A stretch of 17,060 nucleotides of DNA from CAZFHP01 sp964519365 (GCA_964519365.1 CAZFHP010000032.1:1-17060), one strand, 5' to 3'. Numbered from the stretch's first letter, positions 6,770 to 14,202 are shown. The notes: a model not told the origin generated them from the sequence alone. Made by a program: numbers and translations.

Positions 6770-6952
6770 ATTATTTTTTTTTCTCACATTGAATACGAGA
6801 TGCGGCTTTTGCCCTGCTTTTGAGACTTCATGTTGCAATGATTTAAGTGCTCGCGCTTCGAGTGTTGCTTGACGTTTTATTTCTGCAATTTCTGATTTAG
6901 AAAGTCTTTTTTTCATTAATTTTCGAAAGCTTTTGATTGCAAATTTAATCAA
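6734..6952 (-). CDS. Small basic protein, third gene of the DUF4160-DUF2442 operon
   Basis: 72 codons from a TTG at 6952 that overlaps the DUF2442 stop (TTGATTAA), which would suit translational coupling; an alternative ATG lies at 6916. Residues 13-45 (MKKRLSKSEIAEIKRQATLEARALKSLQHEV) are strongly helical and basic, and could be a helix-turn-helix or coiled segment, but I do not recognise a family. The last 12 residues (CLNQDNHDKTD region) are encoded by a dispersed repeat, so the original C-terminus may be lost. No clear ribosome binding site is seen. It may be a regulator of the pair or a chance frame. Confidence 0.4.
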   Translation of the reverse strand: MIKFAIKSFRKLMKKRLSKSEIAEIKRQATLEARALKSLQHEVSKAGQKPHLVFNVRKKNNCLNQDNHDKTD

Positions 6953-7214
6953 ATTTCAATGGGTATGCTTCGGGGCTTTTGAAAGATTCAATGTCCAGAT
7001 CAACGTCTAATGCTGGCCAGTGTAGGTGATGGTCGTGAAAAATTTGGACGTCGTAAATTTGGTCTATTGTTGCTTTAGTGAACCATGGATATTCAGAAAA
7101 TGGAAGAAAAAATTCTTGTTCTTTAACGACGATCCACATTCCATTTCTGGAAACCATATAAATTTCAACGGGAGCTGTGGTGTGTTTCCCAGCTTTTTTC
7201 GATTTCTTTGGCAT
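6945..7214 (-). CDS. DUF2442 family protein (89 aa)
   Basis: The sequence from V16 on (VEIYMVSRNGMWIVVKEQEFFLPFSEYPWF...ATIDQIYDVQIFHDHHLHWPALDVDLDIESF...PLKF) matches the pattern of DUF2442 proteins: a strand, the FLPF-EYPWF segment, then HHLHWP-LDVDLD-IE. DUF2442 genes commonly follow DUF4160 genes, and such pairs have been suggested to be toxin-antitoxin-like; their biochemistry is not known to me. The ATG at 7214 overlaps the upstream DUF4160 gene by 50 bp, so expression is coupled. A later Met (residue 20) could also start translation, but would remove family-conserved residues. Confidence 0.8.
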   Translation of the reverse strand: MPKKSKKAGKHTTAPVEIYMVSRNGMWIVVKEQEFFLPFSEYPWFTKATIDQIYDVQIFHDHHLHWPALDVDLDIESFKSPEAYPLKFD

Positions 7215-7407
7215 AACGTTTTACCATCCTTTCAAGTTCATTCAACTGTTGTTTAGAAAATCCCTTATAATCTGCAAGGGCTATGATTGGTTCAATCCAA
7301 AATTTGGCTTCTCCATCAGGTGATGCAACATGAACATGCATCCTGTTTTCCTCGCGAGAAAAGAAGAAAAATCTATAGTTTTTGTATCTAAAAACAGTTG
7401 GACTCAT
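7165..7407 (-). CDS. DUF4160 family protein (80 aa)
   Basis: The start MSPTVFRYKNYRFFFFSREENRMHVHVASPDGEAKFWIEP is characteristic of DUF4160: a conserved RFFF-S-EE core, the HVHV segment and EAKFW, then a helical C-terminal half ending ...AKEIEKSWETHH. A GGAGAGG ribosome binding site precedes the ATG at 7407. It is the first gene of a tightly overlapping three-gene operon with DUF2442. The arrangement (two small overlapping genes, autonomous promoter, repeat-rich accessory region, another TA pair next door) favours a toxin-antitoxin-like role, which remains inference. Confidence 0.82.
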   Translation of the reverse strand: MSPTVFRYKNYRFFFFSREENRMHVHVASPDGEAKFWIEPIIALADYKGFSKQQLNELERMVKRYAKEIEKSWETHHSSR

Positions 7408-7436
7408 TGTTTCCTCTCCAAAATTAACAATAAATT

Positions 7437-7465
7437 ATGTTAGCATACGCAATATGTCATAGCAA
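7437..7465 (-). promoter_or_regulatory. Candidate promoter of the DUF4160-DUF2442 operon
   Basis: On the minus strand: TTGCTA (7460-7465), 17-bp spacer, TAACAT (7437-7442), 30 bp before the DUF4160 start. Confidence 0.4.
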
Positions 7466-7514
7466 CAAAGAAGAGTAATTCATTGATAAGGAAGTAAATC
7501 TTGGCGCAAGCTTA

Positions 7515-7532
7515 GTTATCCTTGTTCAGACA
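7515..7532 (-). repeat. Dispersed repeat E, partial copy
   Basis: 18 bp matching 6752-6769 with one mismatch. On the minus strand its GTCTGAAC supplies the TGA stop of the amidase-like gene (7526-7528). Confidence 0.6.
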
Positions 7533-8281
7533 GACAAATTTCCCAGAAGCGCTAGAATCCCCTCGGCAAGCGGGTCAATAAAGACATGCCATTTATTGTC
7601 CTGGTTAATCCCAATTTCTATAGTAAGTGCTGGAGCGGTTACGCCCTTAAGTGTGTTTAACGGGATGCCAAAAAGCCCGTACGTATCGAATTGTTTGAGA
7701 TAATCTTTTTGTGACAAGTGTGTTTTGAGTTTTTCGCCAAATGTGCGTGACGTAGAAATTTCGGGCAAGTGTGCTTGGGTAACAGGAAGAAACGAGAGTG
7801 TATCAAATGTTCGTGGGGTAAAGTCTGTCAGAGGGTTGGTAACCCGTTGGTACAAAAATATTTTGGGCTTGGGTGTTTTTTCGTGATACACGTGTACGCT
7901 GATAAAAAAGTTTGTCTTGAGCCTGTTGGCAAACGCTGCTGTTTCAAGCTGAGTGTGTGCCTGCCCTGGTGTGCGGGCAAGAACAACATGTGTATTGCTA
8001 TGAGGTTTTTTGTTTTTAATTTCGTTTTTAAGCTTTTGTTCAAGAGCTTCTGCGAGTTTAAGTGTTGTCCCCCGTTCATAGCCGTTTGCTAACTTGCGCC
8101 CTAGCTTTTGGGCGTCGCCAGCGGGATTGAGTGTGATAATCTTTTGTGTGTTATCAAAGAGATTAGCGTTATTTTTTTTGTATTCGTGTGGCGTGTATAA
8201 CGACAGGTGTGCGTAGCTTGCTTGATATAAACTGTGACTTAATAAAAAGAGGGTAACGAAAATGAATAAGTTTTTTTTCAT
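7526..8281 (-). CDS. Exported N-acetylmuramoyl-L-alanine amidase-like protein (Amidase_3 fold), ligand missing
   Basis: 251 aa with a signal peptide (residues 1-24, cleavage near SYA). The order of motifs follows Amidase_3 enzymes, zinc hydrolases that cut the amide between muramic acid and the peptide in peptidoglycan: IITLNPAGDA (48-57) at the place of LDPGHGG, E69 in YERG, LAR (101-103), AFANR (116-120), SVH with H130 at the place of SIHAN, and E222 in TIEIG at the place of the catalytic Glu. The first zinc ligand, the His of GHGG, is absent (AGDA). The enzyme may therefore be inactive, bind sugar-peptide only, or use another ligand. No clear ribosome binding site precedes the ATG. The stop codon lies in a dispersed repeat, so the C-terminus could be slightly altered. 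Confidence 0.68.
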   Translation of the reverse strand: MKKNLFIFVTLFLLSHSLYQASYAHLSLYTPHEYKKNNANLFDNTQKIITLNPAGDAQKLGRKLANGYERGTTLKLAEALEQKLKNEIKNKKPHSNTHVVLARTPGQAHTQLETAAFANRLKTNFFISVHVYHEKTPKPKIFLYQRVTNPLTDFTPRTFDTLSFLPVTQAHLPEISTSRTFGEKLKTHLSQKDYLKQFDTYGLFGIPLNTLKGVTAPALTIEIGINQDNKWHVFIDPLAEGILALLGNLSV

Positions 8282-8349
8282 GTGAAAAGTTTAGAATAGT
8301 TTTATGTCTTCGTCAATCTAAGTATGTTTTGTTTTTCGGTATTACGACT

Positions 8350-8397
8350 AAAGAATCCTCTTAATCCCTCTTATCATGGCCAATCGTGGTTCAGACA
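8350..8397 (-). repeat. Dispersed repeat E, copy 2
   Basis: 48 bp closely related to 6723-6769. It lies in the divergent gap between the amidase-like gene and the 1100-aa gene; otherwise I see nothing firm in 8282-8500. Confidence 0.75.
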
Positions 8398-8500
8398 AAA
8401 GAAATTATGCGTTATTTTCGCTTCACATTTGTGTAAACTTTACGTACACTGCCTAACATAAGTACGTCTATATATTTTGGATAAAAGTTCGGGAGATGTT

Positions 8501-11500
8501 ATGAATTTATATCGTGTTTGTTCGCGTGTATTCTGTGCGTTACGTGTGTTATTTACGTTAATCGTAAGTGTGTCTTTTTGTTCGCACGTCTGTGCCAGAA
8601 CGGGTAATAGTTTAACGGTCAGTGAGTTGTTGTTCCAAGATTTACAGCAGGCTAGTGCTGTATGTCGTACCCTTGACTATCAGTTAGGTCAGAAAGATTT
8701 AAAAAAAGAAAAGCGCGAAGAACTTGAAAAACAAAAAAAAGATTTAACGCTCAAGCAAGAAGTCTTGCGTAGCGAGCTTGTTCGCTATGGTATAAAAGCA
8801 GGGACGCAAAAAGAACTTCAAGAAGAGCTTGAGGCGTTTGGAAAAAAATTACAGGAGAGTGATAGCCGTGAAGAGCAAGAGAAATTAACCCGTGCGTTTG
8901 TTGGTCAGACAAGCAAAGACGAAGAAGGGTTTGAAGAAGATGAGATTGTTTTTGGGCAAGCGCTTTTTGATAGCTCTCATACTGCTTTGTTATTAGGAGC
9001 AAATGCTACGGGTAAAAAACAGGGTGCACTTGTTCGTGTTGCTTTGGGGCAAGATGAGCAGACGGGGCAAACGCGTATTGTTTTTTCACCGTTGGCTAAA
9101 GAAAAACCCCGCGTAAATGGTGTTGAGGTTGACGCGAGCAATAAAGGGCTTTTTGACAAGAAGATTCATGGCTTAGCCCTTGCCGGGCCACAGGGTATGT
9201 TTCCTGTTGTTGCGTGTGATGGCGAGAACAATCTTTATTTGCTTAATGATACAGCTGGAGAGTTCTTGAGCAAAAACGACAAAGAGATTTATGATGCTGG
9301 TGGGGCGTCGATTAAAGTTCCCCCATTTGCACTTGCAGCGACAGGTGATATTCTCCCGTATATTTTTGCAGCTGTTGCCCAGGGGGATAAATGGGAAAGC
9401 GATGCGACGACGCCTAACGATAACCGGGGTATTGCGATTTTACAACGCGTTAAAGAAACGTTTAAAGTAACCGAAGATGGCAAAGAAGTTGATAGAGAAA
9501 AATTCCCGCTTAAACAGCGTGACCCAGCTAATGTGACAAGTGATGGGACTCAAGCATATAAATTAAGCTTGGATAGTGGTGACAATATGGTCGCGTTTGC
9601 AGAGAACAGTGCGTTTCTTAACACTGATGCTGGTGTTACGTTGCACTGGGATAATGTGCTGGGACGATTGTATATTGGCTTGACGAATGTTGGGCGCAAG
9701 CCTAAATCGCCAGCGTCTTCTGGCTTTGAAAATGGTGGCGTTATATCGTTGCTTGTTGCCAGAATCGAGGGGAGTGAGTTTAAGATAGATCCTGTGATTG
9801 CAACCCCAAATAAAGATAAATTAAAAGGTGCTGTTGCTACGCCAAGTCACATTGTTGGTTTTTATCTGGATGCAGACTCTCAGGATTTTCAGGCATCGAT
9901 TTTTAACGTGCGTACGATGCATACAAGTACGGGTAAAGATTACGTGATTGTTAACGGCGGGACGGGTATTAATACGCTGCATGCTGATAACGCAGCGTTG
10001 CGCTCATGGATCTTTGCGCTTCCCGTTATGCCGGCCCAAGATGCTAGTGGGACAGCGTTGCAAAATGCGGGCAAGCTGGCGAAGTTAAGTGCAGACAAAA
10101 AAACGTTTGAGTTGTTAGATGGGAACTCTGATGATCCTCCAACGGTTGATCGAAGTAAGAAGTCTCTTGCGTTTGATCCGAAGGCAACGATAGGAAGTCG
10201 TTTTTCTGTAGACCAACAAAAGCTTGTTGCCGGTGCTGATCCGAGATTTCTTGCCGCAAAAACAGACGTGAATATCGAAGCGATGGAAGTAATTGGCGAT
10301 ACGGTATATGTCAGTGTTGCAGCAGACAGAGCAAGCGGCACAAGTGCGAAAGAAGCGGGGATTTTTTATAGCACAGCTTTGTTTGATGAACATGGGAACA
10401 TAAGTTCTTGGACGCCATGGCAGCGCGTTGCAGGCACACAAGAAAAAGTTAATGCGTTTGGAATTAACCAGAGCAATGGAAGCTTTATGTTCCTGAAAAA
10501 AGAGGGTGCTAATCCTACAGACCCAGGCAAAATAGTATACGCAACAGAATGGGGAACGAGTGCTGGTGTTGTTGGAGCCCCGGCGGGTATTGTGAACACG
10601 AGCCGAAAGTTAAGTGATGTGCTTGATGCTATTTTTAAAGAGCGTGGGATTTCTCGCATTATAAATTTTGACGAACGAACCCCTGGGTTTAAGACGGGTG
10701 AATTTTCGATGATGGTTGCCGTTGGGCCAGACAAAGTTGCTTTGATTGAAACGGGCAAGAAGGGGACTGGTAGTGCTAATGACCCGCTTGCTCGAACCCA
10801 AACGTTTGCTGATACGGGGGCAGGCCAAAACGTTTTTGTTTTTGATGCGACGCAAGACGATGATCTTAAAGCGATCGCGCCATTAACCGGCGCCATGGTC
10901 GTTGCCGATTCTAAGACGAAAGATAAAGGGTATTTGTTTGTCAGTGGCGTTAACGGCGTTGCGCGTTTAGAGCACAAAACAAGTGGCGCTGGCTGGAATA
11001 GCCAGACAGACGGTGATACGAAGGGGCTTGCTGGGCTTGATGATACAACGTTTCCCAAAAAAGATGGAACGTTTGTGTTCAAAAAAATAAATTTGCCTGA
11101 TGGTACGTTAGTGACAGATGTGGTGTCGAGTTTAGACTCGAAAAAGTTGGGCGTACTTGGTTTTGAAAAGCTTTTTAGAACGAAAGACGATGTAGCACAA
11201 GCTCCAGATGCTCTTGCAAACGCTTTTGGATACGCGTCTGATATGGTCATGGCTGGTGATAGAGCGATTCTGGCGACGTCGAAGGGGCTGTATACGACAA
11301 ATTTTACAACGTTAAAAGGGCCGTTTGTTGGCATAGAAGGCACGCCGGTGCGTTTACATTATGTCTCTCAAACAAAGGGCGTGAATTCTCCAACGGGTAA
11401 TTTGTATGTGTTAGCGATCGATCAAGAAAAAGACACGGGAAGAATATATCGATTTGCCGTTGATGCTAGTAAGACAGGTATTACAGAACAGCTGAAGATA

Positions 11501-11803
11501 ATTAAGCCTGCGGGGAGCACCGAAGATTATCCTGCGTATCGTGATTTAAAAACGTTACGTGGAAGCTTTGTAACTGATGGGACGTTTATGTTTGACATTT
11601 TGCATAGAACAGCAGAAAACGATAAGCTCATGAGAATCTCGACGCAAAATAATAGTGACCCAAGTGATTTGACGAGTATATTTAACGGTGTTAGTACCAG
11701 TGATGGGAGTAACATGTGGGACCGCATTAGTACGCCGGTACGCGATACAGCGTCTGGTGCATGGGTTGTTCCTGGCCAGTGGGGCGTGCGGGTTAATGAA
11801 TAG
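8501..11803 (+). CDS. Large exported protein of unknown function (1100 aa)
   Basis: The ATG at 8501 has a GGGAG ribosome binding site and begins a signal peptide (about residues 1-32, VLFTLIVSVSF core, cleavage near CA). The frame runs open from a TTG at 8477, but that lacks such support. Residues about 43-133 are charged and helical (KKEKREELEKQKKDL..., QKELQEELEAFGKKLQ), a likely coiled coil. The remaining ~960 residues have many short strand-like blocks with repeated G-D-N/V-F-x-x turns and alternation of hydrophobics such as NNLYLLND, GRLYIGLTN, DTVYVSVA, KGYLFVSGVNGVARLE, GRIYRFAVD; this reads like one or more beta-propellers. No catalytic motif or C-terminal barrel signal is seen. It is probably periplasmic or surface-exposed. 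Family not recognised. Confidence 0.72.
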   Translation: MNLYRVCSRVFCALRVLFTLIVSVSFCSHVCARTGNSLTVSELLFQDLQQASAVCRTLDYQLGQKDLKKEKREELEKQKKDLTLKQEVLRSELVRYGIKAGTQKELQEELEAFGKKLQESDSREEQEKLTRAFVGQTSKDEEGFEEDEIVFGQALFDSSHTALLLGANATGKKQGALVRVALGQDEQTGQTRIVFSPLAKEKPRVNGVEVDASNKGLFDKKIHGLALAGPQGMFPVVACDGENNLYLLNDTAGEFLSKNDKEIYDAGGASIKVPPFALAATGDILPYIFAAVAQGDKWESDATTPNDNRGIAILQRVKETFKVTEDGKEVDREKFPLKQRDPANVTSDGTQAYKLSLDSGDNMVAFAENSAFLNTDAGVTLHWDNVLGRLYIGLTNVGRKPKSPASSGFENGGVISLLVARIEGSEFKIDPVIATPNKDKLKGAVATPSHIVGFYLDADSQDFQASIFNVRTMHTSTGKDYVIVNGGTGINTLHADNAALRSWIFALPVMPAQDASGTALQNAGKLAKLSADKKTFELLDGNSDDPPTVDRSKKSLAFDPKATIGSRFSVDQQKLVAGADPRFLAAKTDVNIEAMEVIGDTVYVSVAADRASGTSAKEAGIFYSTALFDEHGNISSWTPWQRVAGTQEKVNAFGINQSNGSFMFLKKEGANPTDPGKIVYATEWGTSAGVVGAPAGIVNTSRKLSDVLDAIFKERGISRIINFDERTPGFKTGEFSMMVAVGPDKVALIETGKKGTGSANDPLARTQTFADTGAGQNVFVFDATQDDDLKAIAPLTGAMVVADSKTKDKGYLFVSGVNGVARLEHKTSGAGWNSQTDGDTKGLAGLDDTTFPKKDGTFVFKKINLPDGTLVTDVVSSLDSKKLGVLGFEKLFRTKDDVAQAPDALANAFGYASDMVMAGDRAILATSKGLYTTNFTTLKGPFVGIEGTPVRLHYVSQTKGVNSPTGNLYVLAIDQEKDTGRIYRFAVDASKTGITEQLKIIKPAGSTEDYPAYRDLKTLRGSFVTDGTFMFDILHRTAENDKLMRISTQNNSDPSDLTSIFNGVSTSDGSNMWDRISTPVRDTASGAWVVPGQWGVRVNE

Positions 11804-11870
11804 GATTTTGAATGTTTATTTTATTTACCCACAGCTTCCAGCCTACGCCAAGGCTACGGCGGACAGGGCG

Positions 11871-11923
11871 CCGAAGACGGCTTGGGGAGCCTGCCCTGAG
11901 CTTGTCGAAGGGGGCTACCCTGC
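11871..11923 (+). repeat. Inverted repeat C, left copy
   Basis: 53 bp, identical in inverse to 12667-12719. It includes CCTGAGCTTGTCGAAGG, a palindromic motif I recall from many unrelated genomes. Weaker matching continues outward and inward: the GCTGTGGGT beside C' recurs inverted at about 11828-11836, separated from C by a roughly 35-bp CCTACGCC-AAGG-type unit. Confidence 0.92.
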
Positions 11924-11933
11924 GTCACCCGTA

Positions 11934-12040
11934 TCACGGGTTCTTAATGGGAAAACATAGAGAAAGATTATGAGAGGGAAAAGATGATAACAAGTGTGAG
12001 GAAAAATTGGCAAATGTTCGATCTCGTATCATGTGTTTGA
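11934..12040 (+). pseudogene. Relic copy of the 5' end of the downstream outer-membrane protein gene
   Basis: 11966-12010 matches 12763-12807 at 39 of 45 positions, covering the ribosome binding site and first codons of the gene at 12781. From the ATG at 11984 it reads MITSVRKNWQMFDLVSCV and stops at 12040, against MITSVIKNW in the intact gene. The stretch 11934-11971 also matches 12570-12605. So the gene's upstream region has been duplicated on both sides of the GIY-YIG gene. 11804-12144 holds no other gene. Confidence 0.65.
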
Positions 12041-12063
12041 TCTCGTGTTGTGCGTTCGATTTC

Positions 12064-12106
12064 TTTGTCATCCTGAACTTGTTTCAGGATCCATGCTCAC
12101 ATCGTC
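12064..12106 (+). repeat. Inverted repeat D, left copy
   Basis: 43 bp, identical in inverse to 12473-12515. It contains the palindrome ATCCTGAACTTGTTTCAGGAT. Confidence 0.92.
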
Positions 12107-12144
12107 GTATGGGTTTTAATTTGGTATGATAATCGTTGGTTGAA

Positions 12145-12495
12145 ATGAATAGAAGTATGTATGTTGTTTACATTCTTGCGAACAAACCGCATGGAACATT
12201 ATACATTGGTGTTACGAGAGATTTAAAAAAGCGTATAAACGAACATAAGTATGGTTTAGAAGAAGGTTTTACAAAAAAATATGGGGTTAATAAATTAGTT
12301 TTTATTGAGTGTTTTAAGTATATTAATGATGCTATATTATGTGAGAAAAAACTTAAACGATGGCATCGGCAATGGAAAATTAATTTGATTGAAGAGCGGA
12401 ATCCCACATGGCGAGATTTGTATGAAAAAATATTTGGACCAGGGGTTGAAAGTTGCGAAGCGCATGCCTCTGGACGATGTGAGCATGGATCCTGA
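12145..12495 (+). CDS. Small GIY-YIG endonuclease (116 aa), element 2
   Basis: Single GIY-YIG domain with motifs in order: Y9-I-L, Y20-I-G (LYIGVTRDLKKRINEH), R30, H34, and the metal-binding Glu E67 in CEKKLKRWHRQWK, followed by LIEERNPTWRDLYE, the usual end of this subgroup. All key residues are intact. The ATG at 12145 was chosen; the frame extends only 3 codons further to a TTG, and another ATG lies at 12157. The last residues (about SCEAHASGRCEHGS) do not belong to the family: they are read from repeat D', which also supplies the TGA stop. It differs clearly in sequence from the element 1 enzyme, so the two elements are not recent copies of each other. Likely a DNA-cleaving or nicking enzyme acting on structured or repeat DNA, by inference from context. 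Confidence 0.87.
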   Translation: MNRSMYVVYILANKPHGTLYIGVTRDLKKRINEHKYGLEEGFTKKYGVNKLVFIECFKYINDAILCEKKLKRWHRQWKINLIEERNPTWRDLYEKIFGPGVESCEAHASGRCEHGS

Positions 12496-12515
12496 AACAA
12501 GTTCAGGATGACAAA
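12473..12515 (-). repeat. Inverted repeat D', overlaps the GIY-YIG 3' end
   Basis: Perfect inverted copy of 12064-12106. The nuclease stop codon (12493-12495) lies inside it. Confidence 0.92.
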
Positions 12516-12569
12516 CGGGCGAGCGTTATATCCTGGATTCTGAAATAAGTTTGAGGCAGGCTTTTGTGC

Positions 12570-12605
12570 CACGGGCGCTTATCGGAAAACATAGATAAAG
12601 ATTAT
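12570..12605 (+). repeat. Direct duplication of 11934-11971
   Basis: The core 12584-12605 matches 11950-11971 at 21 of 22 positions, with weaker matching to the left (CACGGG..CTTA). It breaks off at GATTAT; the continuing sequence resumes with GATTAT at 12763. The 157 bp in between carry C'. 12496-12780 otherwise shows no gene. Confidence 0.65.
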
Positions 12606-12666
12606 TGGTTGGTAGTTTTTGAAATAAATTTATTTGACATTTTAAGAACCCATATTTATGGGTGAT

Positions 12667-12719
12667 GCAGGGTAGCCCCCTTCGACAAGCTCAGGGCAGG
12701 CTCCCCAAGCCGTCTTCGG
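12667..12719 (-). repeat. Inverted repeat C', right copy
   Basis: Perfect inverted copy of 11871-11923, located in what would be the 5' leader of the outer-membrane protein gene at 12781. A TTGACA box lies at 12634-12639, but no good -10 follows. Confidence 0.92.
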
Positions 12720-12780
12720 TGCCGCTGTGGGTTATTCATGAAATTATGGGTTATTGATAAATGATTATGAGAGGAAAAAG

Positions 12781-14178
12781 ATGATAACGAGCGTAATAAA
12801 AAATTGGGTGATAAAAGCCGTAGCTGTGGGATTTAAAAAATGGGCTGTGGTATTAACGTGTGTATTTTTGTGCGCAACAAACGTTCATGCGTTTGTGCAA
12901 ACAAATTTTTTTAACCCCCATGACGCAGCTATTCGATTGCCCAGAATAGATAAGATGGGTGGTAAGAATCTGAACAAGAAGAAGTTTCACGTTGGTGCAC
13001 GCTTTGAATATGGTAGCACACGTGAAGGGCGTAACTGGCATTCAAAGAACAGAAATATTCTAGCTGTGCATGACGATACGCAAGCTGCTATTGCTATGCT
13101 TGCAAAGCCTGTGGGGAGTGTAAAAGAGAACACGCAATTGCAGGATATTAAGAAAGCATTTTTACAGTGGCCGGGAGATTTAAATGGACCGATTTTAGAA
13201 TTGGGTGAAGGTAAAACGCTTGGCAGACAAAAGTTTACGGGAAGTTTTCGTGAGTATGATATGACGTTGTTTGCAGGGTATACGTTTCCGGCAAACTTTG
13301 TTCAAGGAACGCTTGAACTTTCTGCGCATATGCCCATAAAACACAAAGAAGTAACGAATATTGTTATGACTGATTTAACAAGCGATGATGTTCGAGATAG
13401 AGATGCTGCGCTGGTGCGAACACGTTTGACAAATAATTTAAAAACGTATGGTAAAGATTTTGGCGGGCTTGACTTTTCAAGCTGGGAAAAAACGGGTTTG
13501 GGGGATCTTCTTCTTTTATGTAACTGGTATAATACGTATCGTCAGAATAAAGATTATCTTAAGCTTGCGACGGTTCATGCAAAGCTTGGCTTAAGTTTGC
13601 CAACGGGGGAACAAAAAGATGAAGACCGTGTGTTTTCTATGCCGATGGGTAACGATGGTGCATGGGGTATGCCATTGGGTATTGGCTTAGAGCTTGATTT
13701 TATTCATAACATAAAACTTGGCATCGATGCAGATTTTTTAGTGCTCTTTGATAAAGAACGCGTTAGGCGACTAAAAACGCACCGTGGGCAAACGGAATTC
13801 TTATTGCTGAACAAAGGGGCTGCGACAAGAGAGTATGGTCTCACGTGGCAATTTCATTTGTATCTGCAAGCGTTTAGATTTTTAGATAATTTTTCTGCAC
13901 GTGTTGCGTATTTATTTACCAAGCGAGATGCTGACAGACTAATTCCTAAGAGCAACGATTTTAGTTATGAGACTGTAAATACGGCGCATAGTTTGCGGGA
14001 ATGTAATGTGCATAATATTATTTTCTCGTTAAATTATGATCTTGGTGTTTCTAAAAAGCTTAAGAAGAAAGACTGGCCGGTTGTCACGCAGTTTAATTTG
14101 TTTTATAAGCTTGGTGTGTCGGGAAAGAATTTTATTGATTGCGACACAATCGGGGGACAAGTCGCGATAAAGTTTTAG
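12781..14178 (+). CDS. Outer-membrane beta-barrel protein (465 aa)
   Basis: The ATG at 12781 follows GAGAGGAAAAAG, a good ribosome binding site; the frame extends to a TTG at 12754 without support. Residues 1-37 are a long signal peptide ending NVHA. The mature part has strand-like alternation and ends ...GGQVAIKF, a C-terminal Phe as expected for BAM-assembled barrels. A block with KLGLSLPTGEQ, VFSMPMGNDGAW, DADFLVLFDKERVRRLKTHRG corresponds in order to the G-x-FPTG / GNGG / Q-RYATYKG block of the protein at 2449-4365, so these are probably distant paralogues. The start region is duplicated upstream at 11966-12010. Its regulatory region has been remodelled by repeat C'. Function beyond outer-membrane location is unknown. 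Confidence 0.75.
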   Translation: MITSVIKNWVIKAVAVGFKKWAVVLTCVFLCATNVHAFVQTNFFNPHDAAIRLPRIDKMGGKNLNKKKFHVGARFEYGSTREGRNWHSKNRNILAVHDDTQAAIAMLAKPVGSVKENTQLQDIKKAFLQWPGDLNGPILELGEGKTLGRQKFTGSFREYDMTLFAGYTFPANFVQGTLELSAHMPIKHKEVTNIVMTDLTSDDVRDRDAALVRTRLTNNLKTYGKDFGGLDFSSWEKTGLGDLLLLCNWYNTYRQNKDYLKLATVHAKLGLSLPTGEQKDEDRVFSMPMGNDGAWGMPLGIGLELDFIHNIKLGIDADFLVLFDKERVRRLKTHRGQTEFLLLNKGAATREYGLTWQFHLYLQAFRFLDNFSARVAYLFTKRDADRLIPKSNDFSYETVNTAHSLRECNVHNIIFSLNYDLGVSKKLKKKDWPVVTQFNLFYKLGVSGKNFIDCDTIGGQVAIKF

Positions 14179-14202
14179 GAAAATTTCAGGTCACGTCGGG
14201 CC

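Larger units (their letters stand above)
11871..12719. mobile_element. Putative GIY-YIG element 2: nuclease gene nested in two inverted repeat pairs
   Basis: Order: C (11871-11923), duplicated gene-start relic (11934-12040), D (12064-12106), GIY-YIG gene (12145-12495) whose end lies in D' (12473-12515), a second partial copy of the relic (12570-12605), C' (12667-12719). C/C' are identical inverted repeats of 53 bp; D/D' of 43 bp. The design parallels 4509-5204. No transposase gene is present; mobility is inferred from the repeats and from the direct duplication around the element. Confidence 0.55.

Noticed and set aside
4400..7512. 11-bp direct repeats TGGCGCAAGCT at both sides of the accessory region as attachment sites
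   Set aside because: Too short, with no integrase gene or tRNA; more likely part of the dispersed repeat families.
10366..11343. Long minus-strand frame (325 codons) opposite the 1100-aa gene
   Set aside because: It is a shadow: composition is Ser/Pro/Thr-rich without domain features, and the plus strand has signal peptide and consistent codon use.
11688..11960. Plus-strand frame containing AYAKATADR and ACPELVEGG
   Set aside because: These peptides are read-through of dispersed repeats; the frame overlaps the end of the 1100-aa gene and has no support.
12168..12572. Minus-strand frame opposite the second GIY-YIG gene
   Set aside because: It covers repeat D' and the antisense of the nuclease; the plus-strand motifs are unambiguous.
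14179..14202. Possible terminator between convergent genes
   Set aside because: The 24-bp gap allows only a weak GGGTC/GGCCC-type pairing with no T-run.
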